Source: Hymenopus coronatus (Eukaryota > Arthropoda > Insecta > Mantodea > Hymenopodidae). From it: a stretch of 64,000 bases of DNA. The notes below the pieces were generated by a model. It was not told the DNA's origin. It worked only from the letters and a program-made list of their open reading frames with translations, and made no database searches. This document shows positions 43,990 through 54,784 of the stretch, piece by piece. The first letter of the stretch is position 1, and each line of letters begins with the position of its first letter. The stretch lies in contig CM060900.1 in assembly GCA_030762935.1 (NCBI GenBank), positions 404,773,632 to 404,837,631 on the forward strand. The letters are read 5' to 3'. Made by a program: the position numbers and the translations under genes.

Positions 43990-44241
43990 CCTCAAACCGG
44001 AAGTTGCCCATGTTTCTTTTGTTTTATTCCTGGCTATGTAAAGAGAAGCAAATTTTAATGGCAGTTTTAAAACATTTGACTATCATTTTAGCCTGATAAG
44101 GAACTAAGTAATTCAGCTAATGTTCATTTCGAATGACATGATGCAGAGAAAAGAACAATCTTTTGTAAGAAGTTTGTTTACAGAGCAGGTAGAGAAAGTC
44201 ATGTGAAAGGAACACATAATTTTTTTTTTTTTTTTTTTTTT
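43990..44241 (+). repeat. 660-bp repeat, right-hand half
   Basis: It matches the right half of the 45.64-46.29 kb copy, from 'TTTCTTTTGTTTTATTCCTGG' broken by changes to 'GAACACATAATTTTT'. It ends in a T-run (44221-44241) directly against a TIR element. Confidence 0.65.
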
Positions 44242-44739
44242 AATTCAGGGGACCCTAAAACTTGTATTTCCAGGGAAATCTTGACATTAAATTTTTGGGT
44301 GAAGTACAATAACTTCTCTATCTAATAAGTTCACTCATAGTATGTTGTAGAGAAAGTAAAAAGTAAGCAAATAGGAACGGAGTGAGAAGGTTCAGGTGTT
44401 AATGTCTATGACCCACATTGGGAGGTTCTGGGTTGGATTTTTGGCAAATGCCCGCTCTGGCAAACAGGCTCATAATTTACCCAGGTCAGTATGCGAATGT
44501 TGGGGTGTTTCATCTTCTACCACAACTTTCCTGCACACCATTGTCTGTACCAACCACTTCCTTCTTCTTTTTCTTCTGCTAGGTATAGTTCTGTTAATCT
44601 GTTCCATCCTCAGTTAAACAATATCACTTCATCTTGATCATAGTCTTCTTACTGGACAATATCCTTAGGGCTTATAAATTAATAAAATTGTAGGTATTTG
44701 TACCTTGCATCCTTAGTAGGTATGTGCTGGTACCGGTTA

Positions 44740-44935
44740 TTTTTATTTTCATTATTACATATAAACAGTTTTAGATTTCTTCATCACTTTGCTTGTCTAG
44801 AAGGGTTTATCCAGCTACTGTTCTTAGGAATTTCATCTCGGCCGTTTCTATTCTTTTTCTATCTGTCCTATTCATTATCCAGTTTCCACTTTCAACCTAT
44901 TCACTTCCTTGTCATTTATTTCAAGGTTTAAGGAC
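44740..44935 (-). pseudogene. LINE C-terminal fragment (RTE-like)
   Basis: On the minus strand an EINDKEVNRLKVETG segment is followed by KRIETAEMKFLRTVAG and TLLDK, matching the 'R-x-x-x-A-E-M-K-F-L-R-x-V-x-G-x-T-x-x-D' block that follows the palm in RTE-like reverse transcriptases. Only this piece is present. Confidence 0.65.
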
Positions 44936-45195
44936 CAGTACAATGGTTTTTGTTGGCTCGTAGCTGGGTGGAGGATGTACCCTCAGTTCAGTGATAGTTT
45001 CTTTCCCGGCGCCGTTGCAGGGTGCTCTCTCAGTACCCAAATTATTTCAGGCAAGTGCCCTTTTGAGGGAACCCCAGAAGCTTGGGGCATGTCTGTAGTG
45101 TCTGGGTAGCGTTGGATGCTTTGATCTGGAAATGTTAGGGACTTTATACATGTTTAAGACCATCATCATCCTGATCTGGTCGCTTTTGTCTGGTT

Positions 45196-45265
45196 GGTCT
45201 GGATGGCTCAGTTGTTAGGCTATGGTCTTCTGATCCCAAGATCACTGGTTAAAACAGGCCCGTAA
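45196..45265 (+). repeat. tRNA-like SINE head
   Basis: The sequence GGATGGCTCAGTTGTTAGGC is an A-box/D-arm-like stretch. It is followed 40 bases later by an eroded B-box (CTGGTTAAAACAGGC, expected GGTTCGAAACC). It has no closed cloverleaf, so it is a SINE remnant and not a tRNA gene. Confidence 0.5.
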
Positions 45266-45508
45266 ACTTATAAGAATTTAATAAGATTACAAGAAGAGAC
45301 AGAAACGACAAAATATGAAATATTATATTCTAAACCATGCTTTTGTCAATAAGGGAACAATATTTTTACATTTTGCAGTGTGTAGAGTACAATGAACATG
45401 ACAAATGATTTCATATTTTTTTAATATTTTGTAAGATTACATTGATTACATTGGAAATGCACACTTTAGGGTCCCCTGAATACAGAAAAAACAAATATTA
45501 GAAAAAGT

Positions 45509-45534
45509 TGTGTGTGTGTATGCATGCGTGCGTG

Positions 45535-45597
<63 letters not shown>
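45509..45597. repeat. (GT)n microsatellite
   Basis: A long GT run with a few TGC interruptions at its left end. The V/C-rich peptide frame across it is an artefact. Confidence 0.95.
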
Positions 45598-45639
45598 ACA
45601 ACATAATTCAAAAACAAAAAGTCAGTTTATTACCAAATT

Positions 45640-46290
45640 TGATAATTAGCTCAGCATCTTCCAGCAATATGACACAAAGATTTTCAAGAAGATTTCCCGA
45701 CTGAAAACTACCCATTACATGGAAAAATGTTGGAGATGTAGAATTTCTCTATATTAAAGATATTTACGTGACAAATAAAATGTATATGCTAAATTTTCTG
45801 GAAATAGCCTCTGAAGACCTCTTCATTCTGGACAACTTTTGCATAACTAGTAAACTGTAAGAAATGGACAAAAACTTACTGCTCAAAAAATGAAGGTTTT
45901 CTTAAAACAGCAATTTATGTCATGCACTCTTTATTGTGAAGTTAACCATTTTCAAGATATTCCTTGTTATGGTTTCTATTTCAAAATATTAAGCGTTTTC
46001 TTAAACAGGAATTTCTCATCCCTTTTTCTTTTGTTTTACTCCTGGCCATTCATGGAGAACCAAATTTCAGCTACATAGCAATCATATTTTAAAATATTTT
46101 ATGGTCACTTTAGCCTAACATATTTCAATATTTCCCTTCTGCTCATAAGTAACTAAGTAATAAGACCATTTCTACTAAAGTTTATCTAAATTAGCATGAA
46201 GCAGATAGAAGGATACACTTTTTTTAAGAATAACTTTTATAAATAGTAAGAGAAAGTCATGTGAATGAAACATATCAGATTTTTTTTTCT
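45640..46290 (+). repeat. 660-bp repeat, complete forward copy
   Basis: It runs from 'AGCTCAGCATCTTCCAGC' through 'TAGCCTCTGAAGACCTCTTC' and 'GATATTCCTTGTTATGG' to 'CATATCAGATTTTTT'. Its length and order match 54.78-55.45 kb and the inverted copy at 32.2 kb. There is no open frame of note and no terminal inverted repeats; it ends in a T-rich run. Confidence 0.75.
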
Positions 46291-46299
46291 TTCATATCT

Positions 46300-47295
46300 C
46301 TTACTTACATACTTAAACTCAAAATTGTCATGCAAAACACAATCAAAGGTTGTCATAATTGGGGGATACCTACAAATAGAGAAAGAAGAGCAATCATACA
46401 AAAGAAAAAGCACCCAAATTCAGCATTGATGTTTGGGCTGCCAAAGATTAAACACATACATATTTGCATAAGCTGTCAAAAAATTTGAAATAAATAAAAA
46501 ATAAACCATAATTACTCTTAAAAATAACCAGAATTAATCTCATGTGACACAATTAATACACTTAATCAGAAAAGGAAACAATAACATAACCTCACTGCAC
46601 TATGAAGTCATACAAAAAACAATACATTGATGCATTTGAATAAACATATCCTCAAAATTCACTTGTTTATTTGTTGGTCCCCTAAATATCTGCAAGTATT
46701 CTTCCTATTTTTCTTGTAACTAAGGTGAGCCTAATGAATGGATTTACTAGCTGAAATGCTGCTAAAATAGTCTGCAACATGATTCGTAGGAATGAAATCA
46801 TATGCAGCTTATGAAACCTGGCATCTTTAAATGATAATGTAACTCAAACGTCTACTAACTTGACATAAAATATGCCCTGACATACACATATAATACTGAG
46901 AGTATGAGCACTTACTATGTACACACACATATTCACAGTAATTAGGTCCAGGATTTTTAGGTGGCATAAACCTTCGACTTAAATTTCTTGTGTTCTAAAA
47001 CAGTAGGCACCAATAATTTTCACATTTTCAGTATGTGAAATTTATTTATGAATTTTTTTCAAAAAAGTTTACATTATTAAGGATATCCATCAAAAACACA
47101 CAGAGAATTGATTTAATGTTTTTTTTTCAGGTCATCTTATGATTAAAAAATATGTTATTCAGCAAGAAGTATGTATCTGAAACTGAAATCGTTTCTAAAA
47201 CTATGGTATTTAATTTTGTAGTGAGTGTATGAATTATCTGTAGAGGCATGTGAAATGTGCATTCCAGTGATACTTAAGTGGGTGACTTTATTATA
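46300..47295. other. AT-rich spacer
   Basis: No coding, repeat or regulatory feature is recognised. Confidence 0.4.
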
Positions 47296-47510
47296 ATGTA
47301 TTTATTTATTTATTGATGCTAAGCTATATACAGGTGAATATTTCCAGCGTTCAGCCCTGGCCCTTTACCGGTCATACTCATATTTTATGATTTCTTCATT
47401 CTAGTTTATTACACCATTTTGTCTATTTAGCATCCATACCCATTTATTTTTCACCTTGTGTAAGAATTGTCCAATCTTCTTACTGTCTTTTTGAAGCATT
47501 TCAATTACTG

Positions 47511-48137
47511 CTACATTTCTATTTTAAACCATTTCTTATTAATATACTCTTTTCTCCAAACTTCAGTCTCTTTACATTTAAATAAAATGTGTTCCATATC
47601 TTCATTTCCACCACATATAGGACATTGATTTTGTGGAATACCTTTCCTTAAACCTTTTAATCTCCATACTCCTACTTTCAGCCATGCAATACCTTCTCGC
47701 TCCTCTTTATGTGTCACATCTATGTATTTTTCCCTTCCCCATGAGTCTTTCATTGGTATATAGAAAACTAAAGATCCCTTTTCAGTTATCTCACTAAATA
47801 TTTTTTGTATTTCTATATCCTCAAATCTTTTCCTTGCCAACTTCCAGAAGGTATACACATTATTTTCTCTTCTTTTCCACATTTCCCTTAACCCACTGCT
47901 TTCCAAGTTATTTCTGGGACTGTCTACCCATCCCTTGTTCTTTAAACTTTTCTCTTGATATACTAAACACTGTTTTAACAAATTCCTTTCTTCCAATTTC
48001 AATATTCTATACCAAAATTTTAATGCCTTTTCCATAATCTTTCCCTTGCTTGCCAATCTACCCAGCTCTATTTGTGCTACCTGCCTAACGGTTGCATTTG
48101 GTAACCCAAGTATTTCTTTGCAAAATTTCCTATGCAC
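47511..48137 (-). pseudogene. LINE C-terminal domain with C-C-H-C finger
   Basis: This intact frame of 208 codons follows the palm. Its start (KFCKEILGLPNATVRQVAQIEL) is the connection helix. Near the end is CPICGGNEDMEHILFKCKE, a C-x2-C-x7-H-x4-C finger of the kind that ends many LINE polyproteins and is thought to bind nucleic acid. It is separated from the palm by a frameshift near 48140. The rest of the chain is helical and K/E-rich. Confidence 0.8.
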
Positions 48138-48155
48138 CTCATCTATGACTTCCCA

Positions 48156-49054
48156 TCATCCTTCTAATCCCCATACTTCTATCCCATATAGCATTTTTGC
48201 CTCAACCACCATATTGTACACTTTTTCTAACCATCTAATATTTATATTAGGTACTTTGTATTTGGAACGTCTGATAGCTGATAAAGCTCCTTTTCCTTTT
48301 GCCAATGCAAATTTCTTTTGTTTTTCCCAATTGCCACCACTGTCTATTTTAACTCCTAGATAAATGCATTCTCTCACTACAGTGTACTCTTTTTTATTCT
48401 CATTCTTCCATCTTTCATACTTGCTGAATTTTCCCCCTTTTTTGAACAGTACAATCTGCATCTTGTCCTGGTTCACTTTTAAACTCCATTCTTTACAGTA
48501 ATTATTTAATGCTTGCAAGGATTGTTTTAAGTCATTCACTGTAATTGCACCTATAACTAGATCATCTGCAAACAGTAATCCTGGAATTTGAATATTATTA
48601 ATTATGAGCATAGAGTTATTATTCCTCCCAATTTCCATTAGTACATCATCTATATATATAAATTAAATAGGACTGGACTTAACTTACATCCTTGTCTAAG
48701 GCCTTTCTCTTGTTGGATTTCTCTTGTTACAACCCCTTCCTCCACTCTTATACAAAAAGTATTTTCCTTATACAAAACTCTAAGGGTGTGCACCATTTGT
48801 TTACTCACTCCTTTAGTGAATAACTTATGCCACAACAATTGAAGCTCTATCCGATTATATGCTTTCTCTAAATCCACAAAAGCCATGTATAACTTTCCTC
48901 TTTTGTCTTTCAAGTATTTATCAACCAGTGTTTGTATAATAAATAAATTATCAACTATCCTCCTCCCTTTTCTAAAGCCCATCTGAAGTTCCGAGAGAAT
49001 ATTATATTCTTCAACCCATGTTTGTATCCTGCTTGCCATAATACCAGTAAACAT
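48156..49054 (-). pseudogene. LINE family A reverse transcriptase palm
   Basis: Two frames. The upstream one (48650-49054) holds LQMGFRKGRRIVDNLF, then MAFVDLEKAYNRIE (motif A, with a D at the catalytic position) and GLRQGCKLSPVLFNLYI (motif B). The downstream one (48156-48638) has GLLFADDLVIG, the intact F-A-D-D box, then LKQSLQALNNYCKEWSLKVN and a CIYLGVKIDSGG block. A stop or shift at 48640-48660 separates them. Catalytic residues are all present. It is unlike the LINE at 1.6-4.7 kb, so two lineages exist here. Confidence 0.88.
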
Positions 49055-49139
49055 TTTTCCTACATTTGATAGTGATGCAATGCCTCTATAGTTGTTTGAT
49101 TTGTCAACACTACCCTTGCCTTTGTATATTGGATTATCA

Positions 49140-49950
49140 CAATATGTTCAGTGTTCAGAGATGACTTTGTCAGCAATACACTATGTTGGTGAACACTGTC
49201 CTCAGATAAATAAAACTATACATTTCCAGATATTTCTCCATGATACTGCCTCTGCCATGTGCAATTCTCACCCCTTATATTGTTGTAACACTCCACTTAC
49301 AGTTTTCCTTACTCCTCCATTTCCTTAAGTCCTGAGATGGCACTAGTTTGTGGTCATTGGTTAATGTTTGAGTACCAGACTTTTGATACAAACCAATGCT
49401 AGATGAATTCATGTCGAATGGTGTGTACTGTTGTTGCAAAGCATGCCTTTCAGCCACTCAGATGAAGGGTTTCTACCTTCCTGCCATTTTTCTGCTAATG
49501 TTATCATCCTCAAGCATAGGAGTGTGCGCTGGACTTGAATTCAAACCAACAAGTAACTGGCTCGCCCAGGGTTGGAACCTATGAAACACAGCTGTGGTAA
49601 TTCCTCTGGTGAAGCTAGTGAAGCGTCAACTCATCCATTGTCTAATTAGGTTTATTTAAATAAAACTTTATATATATTTTAAGCATGTTGTACTTAAATA
49701 TTTCACTACTGACATAAAGGAATATTATTTTACAAAAAAACATTTTAGGAATGAAAATCACTCTTTCTGAAGTGTTACCCAAGTAGCAGCACAGATATAT
49801 AGAGAATATATAGGAACTGTCCTCACCTCATTTTTGGTTGGTGAAGCACGTTTTTGTCAAACCGCCATCTTCCGTTACTATACTTTTGAGATGAGTACGC
49901 CTTTTGTGGGTTAAATGTGCATCCAAAAATAACATTTTGTGTTACTAAAT
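49140..49950. other. No gene recognised
   Basis: Mixed composition with short frames only. No conserved motif was found. Confidence 0.35.
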
Positions 49951-49995
49951 GCCCATAAAGCAATACATTTGGACTGTAGGTTTTAAGCTAGTATA

Positions 49996-50103
49996 ATGTT
50001 GAATGCGTGTGTGGTGTTTGGTTGTCGTTTCTCACATAGCAGAAGAAAAAAACAAGGAAAAGGAAATGTTTCAATACTTAGGTTAGAGTATTTATTTAAG
50101 TGA
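49996..50103 (+). pseudogene. THAP-domain start, copy 1
   Basis: From the ATG at 49996 the frame reads MLNACVVFGCRFSHSRRKK, matching the N-terminus of a THAP zinc finger, where M-x-x-x-C-x4-C is the first pair of zinc ligands. Here C-x4-C is intact. It ends at a TGA 35 codons later, and the downstream H and C of the C2CH finger are not visible. THAP proteins bind DNA and include P-element transposases, so either a host gene or a transposon is possible. A second, shifted copy follows 170 bases downstream. Confidence 0.5.
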
Positions 50104-50165
50104 TTTTGTGGTGTTAAATGTTGAATTAAGCAGTACATTTAGAGTGTAAGTTTTAAACCAGTATA

Positions 50166-50246
50166 ATGGTCAATACGCGTGTGGTGTTTGGTTGTAGTTT
50201 CTCAAATAGAAGCAAAAACAAGGAAAGGGAAATTAGCAGATAAAAT
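50166..50246 (+). pseudogene. THAP-domain start, copy 2
   Basis: The ATG at 50166 begins MVNTRVVFGCSFSNRSKNK. It is the same start as copy 1 but the first zinc-binding cysteine is replaced by arginine, and a stop follows 'EISR'. The upstream 30 bases are also duplicated, so it is a segmental tandem duplication of about 170 bases and not two independent exons. Confidence 0.5.
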
Positions 50247-50488
50247 TGGCAGCCTATTCCAGTTTATAAGAAACCTCTTGCCAATGCGCCCATTTAGCAG
50301 CTATCACGAGAAATAATTACAATCAAATTATGATACCAGAACCTTGAGAATAGGGGACGTGTTCCTTGGACTCGGATGCAATACATGAAGTTCACGATGA
50401 AAGTCATTGTAATTTTTAGGATAATCTCTGATACTTATCACTTTTTTTTTTTTGTGCACTTAAAATTAATTTCAAGCTTTTCCCAAAC

Positions 50489-50491
<3 letters not shown>

Positions 50492-50540
<49 letters not shown>
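50492..50540. repeat. (TG)n microsatellite
   Basis: An uninterrupted TG run of about 49 bases. Confidence 0.95.
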
Positions 50541-50543
<3 letters not shown>

Positions 50544-50863
50544 CATCCTATATATGACTGCCTCATACAAATATTCAGTTTTAGACCAAGAAATTAGAAC
50601 AAAATTAAGTTGCGACCTTGCCGCGATGTTCACTGCAATAATACCAATTTATCAATAATAACTTCTAACAGGCCAAAAAATGTGACTGTATTAAATATTC
50701 CTTCAAATAAAGATCTCTTCCCTTTCATTGTCCTTTGTTCTTTACTTCAAAATCTTGGAAAAACAAATTGACATATGTTGCTATGGTACAGGTATATGGT
50801 GGTGTGTAGAATGCAAGATGGCGGCTGGTCACAAAACGTACTTCAGCAAAACACGAGTAGCAG

Positions 50864-51990
50864 TTTTTTTTTTTTTTTTTTTGTTTTTTTTTTTTAAGGG
50901 GGAGGCAGAAAGAGAGTTAGAAGGGAGAAAGGTCCTGAGTTATTTACTCAGGGGGAGAGCCTGGTGAGGGTAAGGGAATAGTCGAGGTGAAATTGAGGAG
51001 AGGGAAATAAAAGGAAAGGGGAGTAATGGAGTACCACTTTTGCACCTCCATTAATAAGGGCAGGAGCGGCTAGGCATTAGCCATGACCCAAAGGCCCTGA
51101 GTAATAGCACGTAGGGAGTAGGAGGTGGAAATGGGAAAGAACATGAGGTGGAGTGAGGAAGGAGTATAGGGTGATTTTATTTGCTTGCAGGGGAAGTGTC
51201 TGCATTATTTGTTCAGTTGCTCTCATGAAACGCAGGGGCCTCAAGAGAGGCCTTGGTATTGGTTGTGTAGGCGGTTCTCCAGAGATGTGTCCGAGGTCAA
51301 TCGGACTCATAGGCTGGAGATTGTGGATGATAGTCTCTATAATTCGCAGCTACATAAGCATTGAAAAAGGCCAGGTTCTGGTTCCTTTTCTGGGTCCTGG
51401 GTGATAGTGTTTGGTCTGCGTCTGTCGGTGTCTCTGCTCAGGAGTTGTGGTCTGTGAAGAGGTGTCCTGCGGTGTTGTGGTTGTGGAATCCAGGGGGCGT
51501 GCTGGTGTCATTTGTCGTTGTGTCTGTGTGAGGTTTTCAAAACCGTTCATCAGGGACCTGGGTGTTGTGGCTGTGCTCGTTCCTAGCTCGGAGCAGGTCT
51601 CCTGCATCTTGCGGAGCCCCGAGGCGGTGGCGGCGGTGATCTGAGCCAGGTCCTGAATTCCGGCTTCGATGGAGTGGAGGTTGCGTCTGATGGTGGTGTC
51701 TTCTCGGTTGCTGGCAGCTAGCACCTCCTCCAGCAAGGTTAGGCGCGCACTTACGCTCAGGATCTCCGTGCGGAGGTCCTGTAAGGCGTCCCTCCAAGGC
51801 TGGTCAGTGGAGGCACTGGCGGTTGGAGTGCTGCAGTTTGTGACCTTGGTGCCGATGCTCTGTCTAGGTGAGTAGTAGGTGCTGTAGGCGGTGCTGTTGT
51901 GAAAGTCGACGGGCCACTCTCTGAGGAAGTCAGGCTCGGATACTAAATGGGAGACGCTGATCCTTAGAGAAAACAACTGTGTCTTTTAGT
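50864..51990 (-). mobile_element. L1-type ORF1-only retrocopy with poly(A) tail
   Basis: A G/C-richer block ending at a long T-run (50864-50895), i.e. a poly(A) tail on the minus strand. Inside are an ORF1-like protein (51976-51350) and a continuation (51310-51077), then about 180 bases of 3' sequence and the tail. There is no endonuclease or reverse transcriptase. That is the layout of a half-LINE that keeps ORF1 only, or of a retrocopied partial transcript. No target duplication was found. Confidence 0.45.
51077..51976 (-). pseudogene. L1-like ORF1 protein (coiled coil plus RNA-binding domain), broken
   Basis: The first frame (208 codons, 51976-51350) is S/T-rich, then has a coiled coil (about residues 60-110: LRTEILSVSARLTLLEEVLA), and a T/Q/P-rich stretch. 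After a stop, the same strand continues with a 'LRIIETI' segment, then IDLGHISGEPPTQPIPRPLL and RFMRATEQIMQTLP. This resembles the L1 ORF1 pattern 'I-D-R-A-H-R-x-G ... R-P-I-I-V-R-F-x-R-x-x-x-K-E-x-I-L/M'. L1 ORF1 proteins form trimers and coat element RNA. One stop at 51348 separates the halves. Base composition is distinctly richer in G and C than the flanks. It could instead be a host exon. Confidence 0.45.
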
Positions 51991-52510
51991 CTTCTTTTGT
52001 TCACATTGCCGTCAGATAACTAACTCAGATCCATGCCCTGTTCTCATTATATGAAGCAACTTCGTGGATTTTGTAAATAAGAGGGCAGCTTATGGAGAGA
52101 AAAAAATTGTACTGAAATCCTTGGAAAATGCTTAAAGACATCATGGCTCGTAAATACAGCGCTTTAAACTTCAACTTCCGTTTTGAACTACATATGCAGG
52201 AGGCATTTCTTGAAACAAATGCCGATAAAAATGCATAGCACAGGAGAGTTTTCAGATATAGCATTGGAACGTAGGACCCATCAATACCCACCATCTAAGA
52301 GGAGATATTCAGGAGACTGATAAAAGAATTACGCTTAAATTAGTCTTATCTACAAAGTGAACTTCTTGTAAATGTTTCTATGCCAGACTTCTCCCCAGAC
52401 TAACTCTCACTTCTAGAAATGAAAAACTGATTAAAATGAGCGGGATTGGGGGTTAAGAAATGCTGAGGTATTTGAAACTGCAGCCCATTATTTGCGTAGT
52501 AACCAGGGCA
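51990..52510. other. Spacer, nothing recognised
   Basis: AT-rich, with one 89-codon minus-strand frame lacking any motif. Confidence 0.35.
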
Positions 52511-52513
52511 AAT

Positions 52514-52757
52514 ATTTTTTGTAGTGTTTAATGCCCGTTTTTACTACTTGTGGTACCGCAGGCGATGATACTGGTGACACATAGAATGAAGATGGAGCAT
52601 TGGAGGAATGCAATGGCGGGGGAAACCGTAGGATCCGGAGAAAACCCGCTCCTGCCCCGCTTTGTCCACTACAAATCTCACATGCGGTGCTTGGGATCGA
52701 ACCTGGGCCGTCTAGGTGAGAGGCGAGTAGTCTAACCACTCGGCCACGGCGCGACCC
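52514..52757 (-). repeat. tRNA-headed SINE, family A copy 2
   Basis: In reverse orientation: GGCCGAGTGGTTAGAC (A-box), GGTTCGATCCCAAGC (B-box), then 'GGGTTTTCTCCGGATCC' and the common body to 'GGGCATTAAACACTAC'. It is longer in the middle than the copy at 27.9 kb, which has lost that segment. Confidence 0.88.
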
Positions 52758-52759
52758 GG

Positions 52760-54115
52760 GAAAATGGTTAAGTTTAAGGTACCACCTTGGATTTTAACCT
52801 GGTGTCTCCCGTTTTCTAACCTCAAACGGTACTGTCTGAACCATCTGCTTTAGTTTACAGCTCCTTGAGAAGATAATAAAATTGTGGAGGTTATAATATA
52901 GGTATATAAAATACTAAGTAGGCAACGGGTCGGGATTAGCACTATATTAAGGTAGCTGTCTAGCCTGGAATTGTGCAGATACATTATAAGAAAGTGGTAG
53001 ACAAGGATATGTTGGATTTTCAAAGTCGTGAATAATCGTAAGTGAGTACAGGGAAAATGTAGAGTCTATAGTTTTGAAAAAGTCAGATAATGTTTTTCAT
53101 ATAATTAACTCTCGAAATATTCCCTGTTGTAAACTTAGCTCTTAAGGGTCTAAGTGTTATGTTTGAAAATGTGAAATACCTTATTTTTCGTATGGATCAG
53201 CTTGTTATTAACAAGCCTAACCTGTTGCTCCGTATGTTTTATGCACCAATGTGCCTGAAGTGAAAATATTTCTGGAGAAACTATCATGATTGGTGTAACC
53301 TCAATGAAAGAATATAAAAATAAGAACAGAGAATTTCCTGGAGAAAATTTACTGAAATTGTGCTGATTTAAGTTCCCTTGAAGATGGAGAGAATCCTTCA
53401 CGACCTAGCTGGAAGACCGAGAAACGTATCAGGTAACAAAGAAATGTTCTTGCATATTATAATATAACATGTATATACGACTGTAATGGGTAGAGAAAGT
53501 TTGGTCCACATTGCATCTAACACCGTTAATATCATTTGAGGCCACCCGTTAGCTGCTGGGCTTTGAGAACCACTGTTCCACATTAGAAGAGTTAGGAATA
53601 CAAGCAAGCCAAGGTGTCTCCAATAATTTTAACTATAGCATAATTTTATAGAGATTAACTTATAACATGCTGTTACAGCTTGGCTGCGCGCTATAGATCA
53701 GCTAATTACTTACTCTCAGGAGTATGCCTGCAGTATGTAATACGGCTCATTACTGAGGGTAACCTATCACCACATCTGAATCAAGTGTTGGAACGCAAGT
53801 GTGTGAACTTCGCTCAATGACATATTGGTTATCAACTTATCACCTCTCCCTCTAATCGGGCTCCGATGTTTGTGGTTGAGTACGGAAGAATACTCCGACT
53901 CAAACAAGTAGAGTAGGAGCAGGCTGGCTTAGAGTAATGTGCTTCACATGTTATTATTATAGTACATGGTAGGCAGAGAAGGTATTGTAGTCCACCTCAA
54001 AAACTCGATACTGAAATTTTACCAGAAATACTTATATTGATGCTCCTGAATTAAAAGAAAAAAAAAACATTTTTAGAAAATAGTCCATGTAAGAGAGGGA
54101 GGGAGTATGAGAGTG
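52760..54115. other. No gene recognised
   Basis: Moderately AT-rich with only short frames. Nothing could be assigned. Confidence 0.35.
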
Positions 54116-54120
54116 GTGTT

Positions 54121-54388
54121 GTCCTCCGTAGTCTAGGGGTAAAGTGCTAGCTTCTCGTTCCCAAGATTGAGGACTCAAATCCGGCGGAGGACGATGGATC
54201 TTTTCGGGCATAAAAATCCTTAGCTTGGCTTCCTTCAGAAGGGAAGTAAAGCCGCTGGTCCCGTGTAGTAGATTTTCGGTTCATATAAGAACCTCAAACC
54301 TGAAAAAGAGGCCTCTGAGCAAAATTAAAGGGCCTTTTACGACCAATATAGAACGCTCAGAACCACAGCAGTTAAAGAGAGTCCATAA
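54121..54388 (+). repeat. tRNA-headed SINE, family D copy 2
   Basis: The head TCCTCCGTAGTCTAGGGGTA ... CAAATCCGGCGGAGGA has a perfect seven-base acceptor-like pairing (TCCTCCG/CGGAGGA), an A-box and a B-box, so it resembles a Glu/Asp-type tRNA. The body with 'GGGAAGTAAAGCCGCTGG' and 'AGAGCGTCCATAAATAA' (eroded to GAGAGTCC here) follows. The tRNA part is embedded in the repeat, so it is not counted as a tRNA gene. Confidence 0.85.
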
Positions 54389-54437
54389 ATAATACTCAAT
54401 TCAATTTTGTGAGTTGTCTGTAAAAAATTAAATTAAC

Positions 54438-54692
54438 TTTTATTTATGGACGCTCTTTAACTGCTGTGTTTCTCAGCGTTCCATTCTATACTGAGCGTGA
54501 TAGATCGCTTAATTTTGCTCAGAAGCCTCTTTTATTAGGCTTGAGATCCTTTTACGTGCCATAAATCTGCAAACACGGGACCAACAGCTTTACTTCCCTA
54601 CTAAGCCATGCTCAGGGTTTTTACGCCCGAAAAAGTCCATCGTCCTATGCCGGGTTTGAACCCACGACCTTGGAAAATAGAGGCTAGAGTAT
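54438..54692 (-). repeat. tRNA-headed SINE, family D copy 3, inverted
   Basis: The same family in reverse, with B-box 'GGGTTCAAACCCGGC' near 54650 and the 3' end 'CGTCCATAAATAA' at about 54438-54450. It faces copy 2 tail to tail across about 50 bases. Confidence 0.85.
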
Positions 54693-54784
54693 TAACTTTA
54701 GAACACAAAGGACGATCTTGTGTGTGCGTGCCTGTGTGAACAGGACACCTGAAAATCAAATCATCGGATAAACACCAAACTTTG

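Larger units (their letters stand above)
44244..45480. mobile_element. TIR-bounded element holding SINE and LINE debris
   Basis: The ends TTCAGGGGACCCTAAA (44244) and, in reverse, the identical 16 bases at 45465-45480 form a perfect inverted repeat that continues with lower similarity for about a dozen bases (TGTATTTCC / TGCATTTCC). Total 1237 bases. No own transposase is visible. Inside are a SINE-like segment (44390-44530), a LINE fragment (44740-44935) and a tRNA-like sequence (45196-45265). The flanking bases do not give an unambiguous target duplication. Confidence 0.55.
47299..49137 (-). mobile_element. LINE family A copy 3, best-preserved, 5'-truncated
   Basis: About 1.84 kb on the minus strand, ending in a TAAATAAATAAA-like tail at 47300-47314. 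It contains the reverse transcriptase palm, the connection region and a C-terminal zinc-finger domain in three consecutive frames. It stops abruptly at 49137, where copy 1 (14.92 kb) continues, so it is truncated at its 5' end as LINEs usually are. It is the reference for the split copy at 6.43-15.18 kb. Confidence 0.9.

Noticed and set aside
45510..45704. V/C-repeat frame
   Set aside because: Translation of the GT microsatellite.
54122..54192. True tRNA gene
   Set aside because: The tRNA-like part continues without a break into the body of a repeated SINE found twice more in the window.
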